Part shown: piece by piece, positions 1 to 8,008 of the stretch
Position numbering within the stretch: the first letter of the stretch is position 1
How the letters are laid out: every line of letters begins with the position of its first letter
NCBI RefSeq assembly: GCF_001748245.1
Contig: NZ_BDFO01000001.1
Span: 2,936,471-3,000,470, forward strand
Length of the DNA: 64,000 nt
Direction: 5' to 3'
Origin: Oligoflexus tunisiensis
GTDB lineage: Bacteria; Bdellovibrionota_B; Oligoflexia; Oligoflexales; Oligoflexaceae
Program-made: the position numbers and the translations under genes
Notes under the pieces: model-generated
Databases searched by the model: none
What the model saw: the letters and a program-made list of their open reading frames with translations, nothing else
Told to the model about the DNA's origin: nothing

Positions 1-288
1 GGTGACAAGGGTTCGATGCTGTCGCCGACGCTGGGACAGCCGACCTCCTATCTTGCGGCTCAGGTCTTTCCCTCCTTCGGTCCAGGGTTTGAACGCTACT
101 TCCGCACCCTCGAGGAGGAGTTTAGAAAAATCAAAGGCCGCCCGCACTGGGGCAAGCTCTTTTATCGCAATCCCATGGACGTTTATCCGCGCTTTGAGGA
201 GTGGAACCGGATTCGGCAGAGCTGGGATCCAGGCGGAAAATTCCTGAATCCCTTTGCGGAGACTCTGGTGCAGGGGCGGAATTTCTAA
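1..288 (+). CDS. FAD-linked oxidoreductase, C-terminal end (aldonolactone oxidase-like), partial
   Basis: The reading frame is open from the first base, so only the last ~95 codons are present. The end matches the C-terminal domain of the D-arabinono-1,4-lactone oxidase/L-gulonolactone oxidase family: the GRPHWGKLF stretch and the WDPGGKFLNPF ending are typical of the substrate cap that closes over a covalently or tightly bound FAD. These enzymes oxidise sugar lactones or alditols. The gene converges with the SDR gene on the opposite strand and their stop regions overlap by 4 bases. The N-terminal FAD-binding domain lies outside the window, so the exact substrate cannot be judged. Confidence 0.8.
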   Translation, partial: GDKGSMLSPTLGQPTSYLAAQVFPSFGPGFERYFRTLEEEFRKIKGRPHWGKLFYRNPMDVYPRFEEWNRIRQSWDPGGKFLNPFAETLVQGRNF

Positions 289-1040
289 AAGCGCAGACGC
301 TTGAAAATAAATTCGGGCAGGTGCGTGATCACGACCATCACCCAGCGCCAGAAGCCGGGAACATAAAGCGTATCCACACGCCGATCGATGCCTTTAACGA
401 TTCGTTTGGCGACCGTCCGCGGCTCGGCCGTCAAGGGCCCGCGTGGCAGATGCGCGGTCATCGCGGTCGCCACGATCCCTGGCTTGATGGTGAGGACATG
501 CACCCCGCTGGTCGCAAGACGGGCCCGCAGACCCGAGGCATAGGCGGTAAGGGCGGCCTTGCTCGCACCGTAAATGAAATTGCTGGCACGGCCGCGATCC
601 CCGGCAACACTGGAAAAAATTCCCAGAACCCCGGTTTTTTGCTGCAGAAGAAGAGGCAGGATCGCATTGCTGATGGCGATGGGGGCCTGCACGTTGACAT
701 CAAACAGATACTCACAGGCCTGCGAATTGTTTAAAAGCCCTTCGGTGTCGCCGAGCAGGCCGGACGCGATCAGAACCACATCCAGGTGATTCACACGCTG
801 CATGAGGAGTTCCGTCGCGGCCCGGGCTCCGCCTGCACTGCTGAGATCAGCCACGAGCGACTGCACTTCAGTGGCGCCGCGCGACTTGAGATCGCGTTCC
901 ATATCGTTCAGCTTCTGCTTATCCCGCGCCAACAGAAAAAGTCGCGCCCGTCTCTGCGCATAAATCTGGGCCACTGCGAAGGCCATGCCCGAGCTGGCTC
1001 CGAAGATGGCAATCACGGGATCCTTGTCTGCTTCAACCAC
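285..1040 (-). CDS. dprE2: SDR oxidoreductase, DprE2-like (decaprenylphospho-2-keto-ribose reductase family)
   Basis: A 251-residue short-chain dehydrogenase. It shows the N-terminal nucleotide-binding loop IFGASSGMAFAVA, the catalytic SS...YGASK arrangement (Tyr/Lys around residues 155-160) and the family-like segments SGLLGD and IKPGIVATAMTAHL. The ending, VMVVITHLPEFIFKRL, closely resembles mycobacterial DprE2 by memory. In mycobacteria DprE2 reduces decaprenylphospho-2-keto-ribofuranose to the arabinose epimer, the donor for arabinan synthesis. The gene overlaps the upstream DprE1-like gene by 8 bases, so the two are probably translationally coupled and act as the two halves of one epimerase. 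Whether the lipid carrier and end product are the same in this organism is inference. Confidence 0.8.
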   Translation of the reverse strand: MVEADKDPVIAIFGASSGMAFAVAQIYAQRRARLFLLARDKQKLNDMERDLKSRGATEVQSLVADLSSAGGARAATELLMQRVNHLDVVLIASGLLGDTEGLLNNSQACEYLFDVNVQAPIAISNAILPLLLQQKTGVLGIFSSVAGDRGRASNFIYGASKAALTAYASGLRARLATSGVHVLTIKPGIVATAMTAHLPRGPLTAEPRTVAKRIVKGIDRRVDTLYVPGFWRWVMVVITHLPEFIFKRLRF

Positions 1041-2346
1041 GGCTCACCCTTTGCCAAAATTGTGAAGTGAACTTGGGATCGATGTGGCGACTGAATTCAC
1101 GCCACAGCGGATATCCGCTTTGAAAGAGTTCGGGGCTCATCATCGCATCCTTGGCCGGATAAAGGCGTCCGCCCGCTTTGAGGACGATGGCGTCCAGTTT
1201 TTGAAACAGGGCCTGGGACCGCTCGCCCTGATTCTGAAAATCCAGGGTCAGAGTATAGCCTTCGCGCGGAAACGAAAGCATGCCTGGCGAGCGAATATCA
1301 CCGAATTTTTTCAGGACGGCCAGGAACGAACCGAGACCGGATTGGGCTATGATATCGAAGATCCGTTTCAGTTCATCCAGACGATCGGTCGCCAGAACGA
1401 ATTGGTACTGCAAAAGACCTCGTTTGCCATAGAGCCGATTCCAATGCAGCACCTTGTCCAAAGGATAAAAGAAAGGATCGATCGGCATGCGACGCTGTTT
1501 CAGACGCTTCTGCTGCTGCTGATAGACCACTTCATTGAAGGCGCGAATGGACCAGCGATTGAGACACCATGAAGGAGCCTGAAAAGGGATGGCCAGTTTC
1601 CATTGGGCCTGGGCAGCATACTCCTCGGCCGGATGCCCATAGGGAGCATGATTGCCGCGAAAGAAAATACCGCGGCCCCGTTTCGAGCCTTGCGCCATGC
1701 AATCAATCCACGACATGGAATATTCCCAGTCGCGGGCCGATTCATCCTCCAGTGCAAAAAAATCATCGAGTCCGGTGGTACGGATCGTCTCCGTTTCCAG
1801 AAATGCGGAGGCAATGGGAATCAACTGCACGGTGCACCAGCTGATCACTCCGGTCAAACCCAGGCCGCCGATCGTGGCCGCAAAAAATTCGGGCTCGCGC
1901 CAGGGACTGCAGATGATGGTTTCCCCGTTCGAACGCAGGACTTCCATTTCCGTGACATGACAGCCGAAGGTTCCGCGTTTATGATGATTCTTGCCGTGAA
2001 TATCGTTGGCAATCGCACCGCCCAGCGTCACATACCGGGTGCCAGGGGAAACGGGAATAAACCAGCCGCGCGGCACGATAAAGTCGAGCAGCTCGGCGAG
2101 GCTGAGGCCGGCTTCGGCGGAGAGGAGTCCGGTTTTTTCGTCGAAACTGCGGAGCTTGCGCAGGGGGCTGAGGAGAAGAGCGGTGCCACCACTCGGCAAA
2201 CAGCTGTCACCGTAACTGCGGCCCAGGCCGTGACAGAGAAATTGATGATCGCGCAGGAGGGCCGCGCTGATGTCCTGTTTCCAAAATATGGGTTCCTGGC
2301 GGGACTCGCGACCTTGCATCCCACCCCAAGACTGCGTTGGGTTCAC
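1033..2346 (-). CDS. dprE1: FAD-binding oxidoreductase, DprE1-like (decaprenylphosphoryl-ribose 2'-oxidase family)
   Basis: 437 residues with an N-terminal FAD_binding_4 domain (HGLGRSYGD, PGTRYVTLGGAIANDIHGKN) and a C-terminal substrate domain ending in GGRLYPAKD and a VDP-like IDPKF element. The DIHGKNHH motif followed by GTFG is the DprE1 signature. It should oxidise the 2'-OH of a polyprenyl-phospho-ribose to the keto sugar that the overlapping DprE2-like gene reduces. At the position of the mycobacterial cysteine hit by benzothiazinones (NICVDF) this protein reads TLTLDF, so threonine replaces cysteine; the active-site lysine in AKD is kept. No signal peptide is seen. First of the two-gene unit. 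Confidence 0.85.
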   Translation of the reverse strand: MNPTQSWGGMQGRESRQEPIFWKQDISAALLRDHQFLCHGLGRSYGDSCLPSGGTALLLSPLRKLRSFDEKTGLLSAEAGLSLAELLDFIVPRGWFIPVSPGTRYVTLGGAIANDIHGKNHHKRGTFGCHVTEMEVLRSNGETIICSPWREPEFFAATIGGLGLTGVISWCTVQLIPIASAFLETETIRTTGLDDFFALEDESARDWEYSMSWIDCMAQGSKRGRGIFFRGNHAPYGHPAEEYAAQAQWKLAIPFQAPSWCLNRWSIRAFNEVVYQQQQKRLKQRRMPIDPFFYPLDKVLHWNRLYGKRGLLQYQFVLATDRLDELKRIFDIIAQSGLGSFLAVLKKFGDIRSPGMLSFPREGYTLTLDFQNQGERSQALFQKLDAIVLKAGGRLYPAKDAMMSPELFQSGYPLWREFSRHIDPKFTSQFWQRVSRG

Positions 2347-2492
2347 CTGTGCTCCCCTGATATCGTGACATGAGTCAGCATACCGGGGCTGCCGGGGAAA
2401 ATCCAGTGGCGTGACAGAGGGTCATGGGGTGAAGCTGCGGGCTCGGTTTGCCGCGGCGCTGTCCGTCCCGCCGTGGTGCCCGCGATGGACTC

Positions 2493-3422
2493 TTAGAGTA
2501 CGGGCCGGGCGACCTTGGGCGGATTGCTGTTGCTGACCTGCTGCACCGGGGTGTTGGGCAGAACCCGGTCCACGGCCTTCATAAAGGTCAGTGAGCCGTT
2601 GACGGCGCGCTGGACCACAGCCGGCAGCTGTTCGCTCTCCGGCGTCGCCTCCTGCGAAACCTCAAGGGTCAGGGCATAGGCGCCAAATTTCATATAGGCG
2701 AAGTCGATGAACTCACCGTCGGTCTGATAGTCATGGAACGATTGGGTATATTTCGGCATTCCCATGGTCCGCGCCACGCTTTGGCCCAGGGCTTTGAAAA
2801 CCGGATCGTGCTGGCTCGTGGACGGTGTGTGGCACCAGGGCCAGAGCACGGCTTCAAGACCGGAGTGGAACGCTGCCGATGCCACAACGCGTTCATTCCC
2901 CAGGAGACGGCGCACGAGCCTCGTCTCCACCAAACGGAAGGCTTCCGCTTCCGGTCGCGTTGGGCTGGCATAATCCCGATTGGGATCGATGCCCTGCGAG
3001 TCGGTTCGCAGATTGGCTGCGTGACCATCGGGATTCACCAAAGGCTGGAGCACGATACGATACTTTCGCAGCAGCCGATCAATGTCGGTGCGGTCGCGTT
3101 GGTTGATCAAAAAATCGATCAGGCCCAGCACCGCTTCGGTCGAAGCCTTTTCATTGCCATGATGCGTCCCGTTGAAATAGATGGCCGGGACATCCGGACT
3201 CCAGTTTTTACTGATCGCAACGTAAGCGATTTCACGTCCCTGAAGGGAGTGACCCAGGACGACAAAGCGAGCGACATCCGGATAATTCTGCGCGCGCGTT
3301 CGCAGATAATGAGCGATTTCATCCTGGCCATGATACCGTTGGAACTGCAGTCCATAAGCCGTCTGGGCGAAGCCCGAGGCTAAAACCATGATCTGGATGT
3401 AGAGGATGAATATCGCGCGCAT
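2493..3422 (-). CDS. secreted M14-family zinc carboxypeptidase
   Basis: 309 residues from the ATG at 3422, which has an AGGAAA ribosome site and begins a clean signal peptide (MRAIFILYIQIMVLASGFAQ). The frame extends further upstream but that part contains the promoter. M14 features are present: THHGNEKAS zinc site (His and Glu, about residue 95), NPDGHAAN and the GIDPNRDY arginine/tyrosine region, FHSG for the third zinc ligand, and ALTLEVSQE carrying the catalytic glutamate. M14 enzymes remove C-terminal residues or cleave murein peptides (D,L- or gamma-glutamyl bonds). The export signal suggests action in the periplasm or outside the cell. Transcribed alone and divergently from the GNAT gene. 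Confidence 0.85.
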   Translation of the reverse strand: MRAIFILYIQIMVLASGFAQTAYGLQFQRYHGQDEIAHYLRTRAQNYPDVARFVVLGHSLQGREIAYVAISKNWSPDVPAIYFNGTHHGNEKASTEAVLGLIDFLINQRDRTDIDRLLRKYRIVLQPLVNPDGHAANLRTDSQGIDPNRDYASPTRPEAEAFRLVETRLVRRLLGNERVVASAAFHSGLEAVLWPWCHTPSTSQHDPVFKALGQSVARTMGMPKYTQSFHDYQTDGEFIDFAYMKFGAYALTLEVSQEATPESEQLPAVVQRAVNGSLTFMKAVDRVLPNTPVQQVSNSNPPKVARPVL

Positions 3423-3456
3423 GGCGTTGGTATTTCCTGTTTCGAATCTAGGCCGG

Positions 3457-3485
3457 ATACTATCGTTTGACGTGTGAAGTGTCAA
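3457..3485 (-). promoter_or_regulatory. sigma70-type promoter for the M14 peptidase gene
   Basis: On the minus strand a perfect TTGACA (3485-3480) is followed after 17 bases by TAGTAT (3462-3457). It lies about 35 bases from the chosen start codon, which supports starting the peptidase at 3422. Confidence 0.65.
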
Positions 3486-3491
3486 TTGACA
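3480..3491. repeat. perfect 12-bp palindrome TGTCAATTGACA over the -35 element
   Basis: TGTCAATTGACA reads the same on both strands and places a consensus -35 hexamer on each. Only the minus strand has a convincing -10 at the right distance. The palindrome may therefore be an operator overlapping the -35, or simply chance symmetry of TTGACA. Confidence 0.5.
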
Positions 3492-3674
3492 AGACAGTGA
3501 GAACATCAGAACCGACAAGGCTTTCATTGCATTCGCGCAACGGCGAAGAAGTGAGCGTCTGTCCGCGTGGCGTGATCTTGATATTCTCATTTGACAAAGC
3601 CATTCATTCGTCGGATGAAGAAGGCTTTTAACCGCCATGATATTCAGCGTTTAAGTCTGCCAAAGAGGGACGTA

Positions 3675-4793
3675 ATGGCCTTATCCTATCGTATCCGTGA
3701 AGCTGCCTTGGATGACAACGAGAGGTTGATCGAACTCATTCGCCGTTGTCCGATGCGTGGGCAACTGCAGGTGTACCTTGATCGTTATCCGGACTTCTTT
3801 GCCATGACCCGCCTGCAGGGTGATCGTTCCTATATCTACGTGGCTGAAGATATGCGCGGTGATCTGGTGGGCTCGGTTGTCCTGATCGAACGGCAGGAAT
3901 ACTGGAAGGGCAAGCAGGTCAAGGTTCTTCATATTGGGGATTTGCGGACCCATCCGGCCTGGCGAGGAACCCGCATTGCGGCGAAGTTTGTCGAGATCTA
4001 TCGGCAGAAGCTTTTGAGTGAAGGTTATCATCACGGCAGCGCAGAAATCATGGAGGGCAACATCGCTCCTGTCAAAGCCCAGCGCCTGCTCGGGGATGCG
4101 ATCAAGGTATGTTATGATGGCGCTATAGACCTCTATCAGCTGCTGCCGATCTGGAATTATCGACCGTCGAAGCAGTATCGCTATCGCAAGGCGGAGGCCA
4201 CCGACTTGCCTGCCATCGCGGCCCTTCTCAGTCGCAATTATGAGAACAGCCCCGGCGCCCCCGCCTTTACCGAGGAATACCTGGCGCGCTGCATGGAAGC
4301 CCATGGTTCCTTCGGACTGCAAAATATCTGGATTGCAGAAAATGAAACGGGTGAGATTCTGGCCTGCCTCGGAACCTGGGACCAAAAGTCCCTGCGCCGT
4401 ACAGTGGCGGTTCGTCTCAGTCGTTTCTTCCGGCTTGTGGTGCGTCTGCTCGCCTGGCTTGGAGCGGTCTGGAAAGTGCCCCCGGTGCCGGTCGAAGGGC
4501 GTCCCCTGCGTTATCTTTATCTGCGCTGGCCTGCCTGTCAGCCTACAGCTGTTGCTGCTCTGCGGAACCTCATTCGCGTCGTCATGCGTGAGGTCAGGCA
4601 GCAGGGTGAGCATCAGTTTGTGGCCGTCGGCTTTCACGAAAATGATAGGCTCAAACAATGTCTTCGCGCTATAATCCGGGTCAAGACAAAGGTTCATCTC
4701 TTTTCACATCAAGTCAAAGCAGCTTCGGAGTCACCTGCCCTCGTGAAGGCATCCGGGGAAAAGGCTCCCTACGTTGATGTTGCCTTGATCTAG
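3675..4793 (+). CDS. tandem GNAT-domain protein
   Basis: 372 residues from the ATG at 3675 (GAGGGA ribosome site 5 bases upstream); a longer reading from 3591 is possible but has no such site. The N-terminal half (about 1-150) is a GNAT fold with the acetyl-CoA loop HPAWRGTRIAAKF. The second half (about 165-270) starts YRKAEATDLPAI and resembles a second, less conserved GNAT domain; an unknown ~100-residue tail follows. GNAT proteins move acyl groups from CoA onto amines. The stop is 8 bases before the ATP-grasp start, so the two form an operon and may act on the same small molecule or peptide. The substrate is not evident. Confidence 0.7.
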   Translation: MALSYRIREAALDDNERLIELIRRCPMRGQLQVYLDRYPDFFAMTRLQGDRSYIYVAEDMRGDLVGSVVLIERQEYWKGKQVKVLHIGDLRTHPAWRGTRIAAKFVEIYRQKLLSEGYHHGSAEIMEGNIAPVKAQRLLGDAIKVCYDGAIDLYQLLPIWNYRPSKQYRYRKAEATDLPAIAALLSRNYENSPGAPAFTEEYLARCMEAHGSFGLQNIWIAENETGEILACLGTWDQKSLRRTVAVRLSRFFRLVVRLLAWLGAVWKVPPVPVEGRPLRYLYLRWPACQPTAVAALRNLIRVVMREVRQQGEHQFVAVGFHENDRLKQCLRAIIRVKTKVHLFSHQVKAASESPALVKASGEKAPYVDVALI

Positions 4794-4801
4794 GGGGCAA
4801 T

Positions 4802-5983
4802 GTGGCTAAGCGTATCCTGCTGACGTCCGGGCGTGTACCCAGCGCTCTGGAACTGGCCCGGTCTTTGGCGCGCGCCGGCTGTTACGTGGTGGTTGCGGAT
4901 AGTTATCCGACCTTTTTGTGTCAAGGCTCGCGGGCTGTGGCCAGGTCCTATGTGGTGCCGCCGCCGCGGCTGCAACCGGCATCCTATGAACTCGCCATCA
5001 TTGATATCATCCAGCGGGAAAAGATCGATCTCCTGGTGCCGGCCAGCGAAGAGGTTTTGTATCTGGCCACCTTTGCCGATGAGATCAAAAAACACTGCGC
5101 GTTCTTTTTCACGGATGCCGAGCTTCTTCTGCAGTGCCACCACAAGCAGAATTTCAACGATATGGCCCATGCGATGGGACTGCCGGTGCCTGATTCCACG
5201 CCGCTCGTCAAGGACAGCCGGGTCGTGCAAAAGCTCGTGCAGGATGATTATGTGCTGAAGCGCTGCTATTCACGCGGCGGCCAACGGGTGATCTTCGCCC
5301 AGGCCGGTACCGATCCGCAAAGTTGTGATGTGCCGCTGGATGGCAGTTGGCTCATTCAAAAGAGAATCGCGGGGGAAACCCTTTGCTCCTTTTCGGTTGT
5401 TCAGAAAGGGAGGGTCATGAAAACGCAACTGTATCGACCTTCCGTCACGCTTGGTTCGATTGGAGTTGTCTTTCAAAGCATCCGCGATGAGCGCATTGAA
5501 CAATGGATCGAAACCTTTGTCCGTACGTCCGCTTATCATGGCTTTCTTTCTTTTGATTTTCAAAGGACCAGCACGGGCGAGGTCCTGGCCCTGGAATGCA
5601 ACCCGCGCATCACGAGCGGCATTCACCTCTTTCATCCCGATGTGCTGGCCCAGGCCATCCTGAATCCTGAACGTCCTTTGCCGCAAAAAGCCGCGCGCAC
5701 CCGCGCCCAGATTATCCTTGGGGTGATGACGGCCCTGCCGGATCTTTGGGCGAGTCCGCGTCTGGCCTGGAAAACTTTGCGCGAATGCCTCAGGGCGCGC
5801 GACGTAATCATCGATTGGTCCGATCCCGGGCTCCTGCTTTACCAGCTCAAATGTTACCTCTACTTCTTCAGGACCTGTCGCCGCGGGCGTTTCCCGCTGT
5901 CGAGTTGCGCAATGGACGGCATCGAGTGGAATGAAGAGCCACTGCGCATAGCGCAAGGAAACACTGGAGAAATCGGGGCGTAG
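4802..5983 (+). CDS. ATP-grasp domain ligase-like protein
   Basis: 393 residues starting at a GTG preceded by AGGGGGC. The N-terminal segment (RILLTSGRVPSALELARSL) is a Rossmann-like pre-ATP-grasp domain. The middle has the ATP-grasp lysine region VLKRCYSRGGQRV and the metal-binding end DFQRTSTGEVLALECNPR. This is the layout of carboxylate-amine ligases of the carbamoyl-phosphate-synthase-like group, which form amide bonds through an acyl-phosphate. A C-terminal ~100 residues are unassigned. Coupled to the preceding GNAT gene: acyl transfer plus amide ligation suggests a small biosynthetic unit, but no product can be named. Confidence 0.75.
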   Translation: MAKRILLTSGRVPSALELARSLARAGCYVVVADSYPTFLCQGSRAVARSYVVPPPRLQPASYELAIIDIIQREKIDLLVPASEEVLYLATFADEIKKHCAFFFTDAELLLQCHHKQNFNDMAHAMGLPVPDSTPLVKDSRVVQKLVQDDYVLKRCYSRGGQRVIFAQAGTDPQSCDVPLDGSWLIQKRIAGETLCSFSVVQKGRVMKTQLYRPSVTLGSIGVVFQSIRDERIEQWIETFVRTSAYHGFLSFDFQRTSTGEVLALECNPRITSGIHLFHPDVLAQAILNPERPLPQKAARTRAQIILGVMTALPDLWASPRLAWKTLRECLRARDVIIDWSDPGLLLYQLKCYLYFFRTCRRGRFPLSSCAMDGIEWNEEPLRIAQGNTGEIGA

Positions 5984-6040
5984 GTTCGATGCCCTGCGAA
6001 TGCCTGTTTATATTGAGATTTTAACCTATTGATTTTATTG

Positions 6041-6046
6041 TATAAA
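6041..6046 (+). promoter_or_regulatory. AT-rich promoter region, possible -10 TATAAA
   Basis: The gap 5984-6119 is strikingly AT-rich compared with its flanks and includes TATAAA at 6041-6046. No convincing -35 stands 17 bases upstream (ATTTTA or GATTTT only), so the call rests on base composition and position before a strong AAAGGAGGAG ribosome site. Confidence 0.35.
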
Positions 6047-6119
6047 ATTACGTAATCAGGAAAGTCAGAAATCAAAGAGCGCCTCCTGTCGATAGGTAAA
6101 TCCAAGAAAGGAGGAGATT

Positions 6120-7349
6120 ATGCTCTCCAGATTTCCTTTCCTGCCTGGAGGCCTGGCTCTTCTTGTGACAGCTTGCGCCATGCCCCAGACGGGATTACGC
6201 CGTACGATGCCGATCGATCATACTGTGTTGCGCGGCGATCAGCTTCATACCGAAAGACAGATTTTAGAGGAACGCGAAATCAAAATTCTCAGTGCCTTTG
6301 GCAATCTGAACACAGTGGAAAACCGTTTTCTGATTGTGCGTCTGGCCAGCGCATTGGAAGCGCCTGTTGTGGAAGGCAGGTCGCTGCGTGTCACCCGACT
6401 CGTGCAGGACGGCACTCTTCTGGTCGTGGCCTATGCGGGTGAGGGTGATCGCAGGCATGGGGTTCTGGCCCTGGTGGATCTCGCCGATCCGGAACATCCT
6501 GTGTTGCGTGCTGAAGTACAGTTGCCTTCCGTGGCGGTGCAGAATGTGGCGATTGATGGTCAGCAAATTTACTTTGTGGGAACACGCGCAGCACCGGAAG
6601 GGCCGGTGGTCGGTCGCCTTTCCATTCAGGATTTCGAGTGGCGCGATGACCTTAAACTTCAGTCGCTCGAACTGCCTTATGTCACAGCCCTGACTGTGAC
6701 CCAGGACAAGATTCTGGTTCTCGACTCGCAGAGTTCGCAGCTTGTCACGCTGCAAAAAAAGGACCTGTTTGTGACCGGGACGATCAAGGTTCCAGGCTGG
6801 ACACAGCTCAGCCAGGGATCGTCAACCGTCTGGGCCTTTCATAAGGATCCAGCGGCTCTCGTGGCCTTTGATGCAGACCTGCAGATGAAAACCCAAATCC
6901 TGACTTCTGGCAGCATGGATACAGCACACCCCGGCACCATTCACATGGGTCGGGAAACAGTGATGACAGCACTCGGTGATATGGGCGTGCGGGCCTTCTG
7001 CCAAATGGATCAGAAGCCGCTCTTTCATATCCCGGCGGTGATTCGTGCGGATCTTCCGCGCGAGCGCAGCTGGACTCTGGAAACAGCCTTGAGTCATGGG
7101 CTGCTGTTCACAGCCAATGATGCGGCCGGTGTCTACCTCTATCAGGTGGCGACGTCTGACCGTGACGGTGCCTGCCAGGAGCGCTTGCTGCAATTGGAGG
7201 GCTATCTGGACGCTGGCAAGGACTTCAATGCGCAGACGCTGCACTGGGAGCAGGAAGTGCTCAGCGTTGGGGATGATCAGGGACGTCTGTATCTCTTCTT
7301 TATCGACACGGATAAACTGGAGAGTGATGACACAGATTTTGATGGTTGA
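6120..7349 (+). CDS. lipoprotein, probable beta-propeller
   Basis: 409 residues preceded by a near-perfect ribosome site (AAAGGAGGAG, 4 bases before ATG). The start MLSRFPFLPGGLALLVTAC is a lipoprotein signal with the lipid-attachment cysteine at residue 19. The body shows repeated short strands of the type VLALVDLADPEHPVL, ALVAFDADLQMK and VYLYQVATSD, spaced roughly 45-60 residues apart, as in LVIVD or other beta-propeller folds. No catalytic motif is visible. It probably sits on the inner leaflet of the outer membrane or in the periplasm and binds a partner. It stands alone between its own promoter region and a strong terminator. Confidence 0.65.
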   Translation: MLSRFPFLPGGLALLVTACAMPQTGLRRTMPIDHTVLRGDQLHTERQILEEREIKILSAFGNLNTVENRFLIVRLASALEAPVVEGRSLRVTRLVQDGTLLVVAYAGEGDRRHGVLALVDLADPEHPVLRAEVQLPSVAVQNVAIDGQQIYFVGTRAAPEGPVVGRLSIQDFEWRDDLKLQSLELPYVTALTVTQDKILVLDSQSSQLVTLQKKDLFVTGTIKVPGWTQLSQGSSTVWAFHKDPAALVAFDADLQMKTQILTSGSMDTAHPGTIHMGRETVMTALGDMGVRAFCQMDQKPLFHIPAVIRADLPRERSWTLETALSHGLLFTANDAAGVYLYQVATSDRDGACQERLLQLEGYLDAGKDFNAQTLHWEQEVLSVGDDQGRLYLFFIDTDKLESDDTDFDG

Positions 7350-7373
7350 TAAGGCGTTAGAGAAAGCCCAAGG

Positions 7374-7402
7374 GGAAGAGCGGCCGCTCTTCCTTTTATT
7401 TA
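7374..7402 (+). terminator. rho-independent terminator of the 6120-7349 gene
   Basis: A perfect 10-bp stem GGAAGAGCGG/CCGCTCTTCC (7374-7393) is followed directly by TTTTATTT on the plus strand. Confidence 0.85.
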
Positions 7403-7414
7403 TAAAAAGCCGGC

Positions 7415-7918
7415 CTACATCCGTCGCCAATCGGTCAGACCTTCCAGACTTTTTTCCACCTCACGATTTCTGTTTTTTTCCCCCCCTGACGTCATTTTCA
7501 TGAACTCGCCCATCGTCATGGAATTGTCATCGGACTTGGAATCCAGGTGAATCACAATGTCATGATCAATCGGTCCAAAACCGAGGAATTGGGGATGATG
7601 ACCGCGTTCCCACGACTGAGGATGCTTCCAAAATCCTTCCAGACTCATCACCGTGGGTCCTTCGTTGGCCCGGGCGTTGAATTCACGGTTGGCTTCGATA
7701 CCGGCCGCAACCATGGGGACACCGGCCACAAACATGGCAATGACGGCGGCAATGGTCAGAAGCGGAATGGCGATCAGGATAAAGTTGATGACAGCAGTGA
7801 CGGACGATGCGACCAGCAGACTCGCGAGCAATAGGACGATGCCCATGATCCAGCCGTGCATGCGTAGCTTATCCGAATCAAAATTCAGGATCGGGCGTTT
7901 GCGAGTGGCAATATTCAT
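7415..7918 (-). CDS. small membrane protein of unknown function
   Basis: 167 residues with a GGAGGAATGAAAC ribosome site before the ATG. Two hydrophobic segments (about residues 22-44 and 46-70: GIVLLLASLLVASSVTAVI, then FILIAIPLLTIAAVIAMF) are followed by a hydrophilic tail rich in His, Asp and Lys (HHPQFLGFGPIDHDIVIH). No family was recognised. It ends 13 bases past the convergent gene's terminator and stands apart from the metal-uptake operon upstream by about 90 bases. Confidence 0.6.
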   Translation of the reverse strand: MNIATRKRPILNFDSDKLRMHGWIMGIVLLLASLLVASSVTAVINFILIAIPLLTIAAVIAMFVAGVPMVAAGIEANREFNARANEGPTVMSLEGFWKHPQSWERGHHPQFLGFGPIDHDIVIHLDSKSDDNSMTMGEFMKMTSGGEKNRNREVEKSLEGLTDWRRM

Positions 7919-8008
7919 GTTTCATTCCTCCACAACGAGAATCGGGTATCATGATGTATGCCTCGCTTGTGATTATGGTCTTTTTACGGAATGGATAAAT
8001 AGCAAAGA

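Noticed and set aside
3681..4697. 338-codon open frame antisense to the tandem GNAT gene
   Set aside because: The GNAT motif and ribosome site support the plus-strand frame only.
5984..6010. tRNA T-arm-like GGTTCGATGCC
   Set aside because: No acceptor stem or anticodon arm can be drawn around it.
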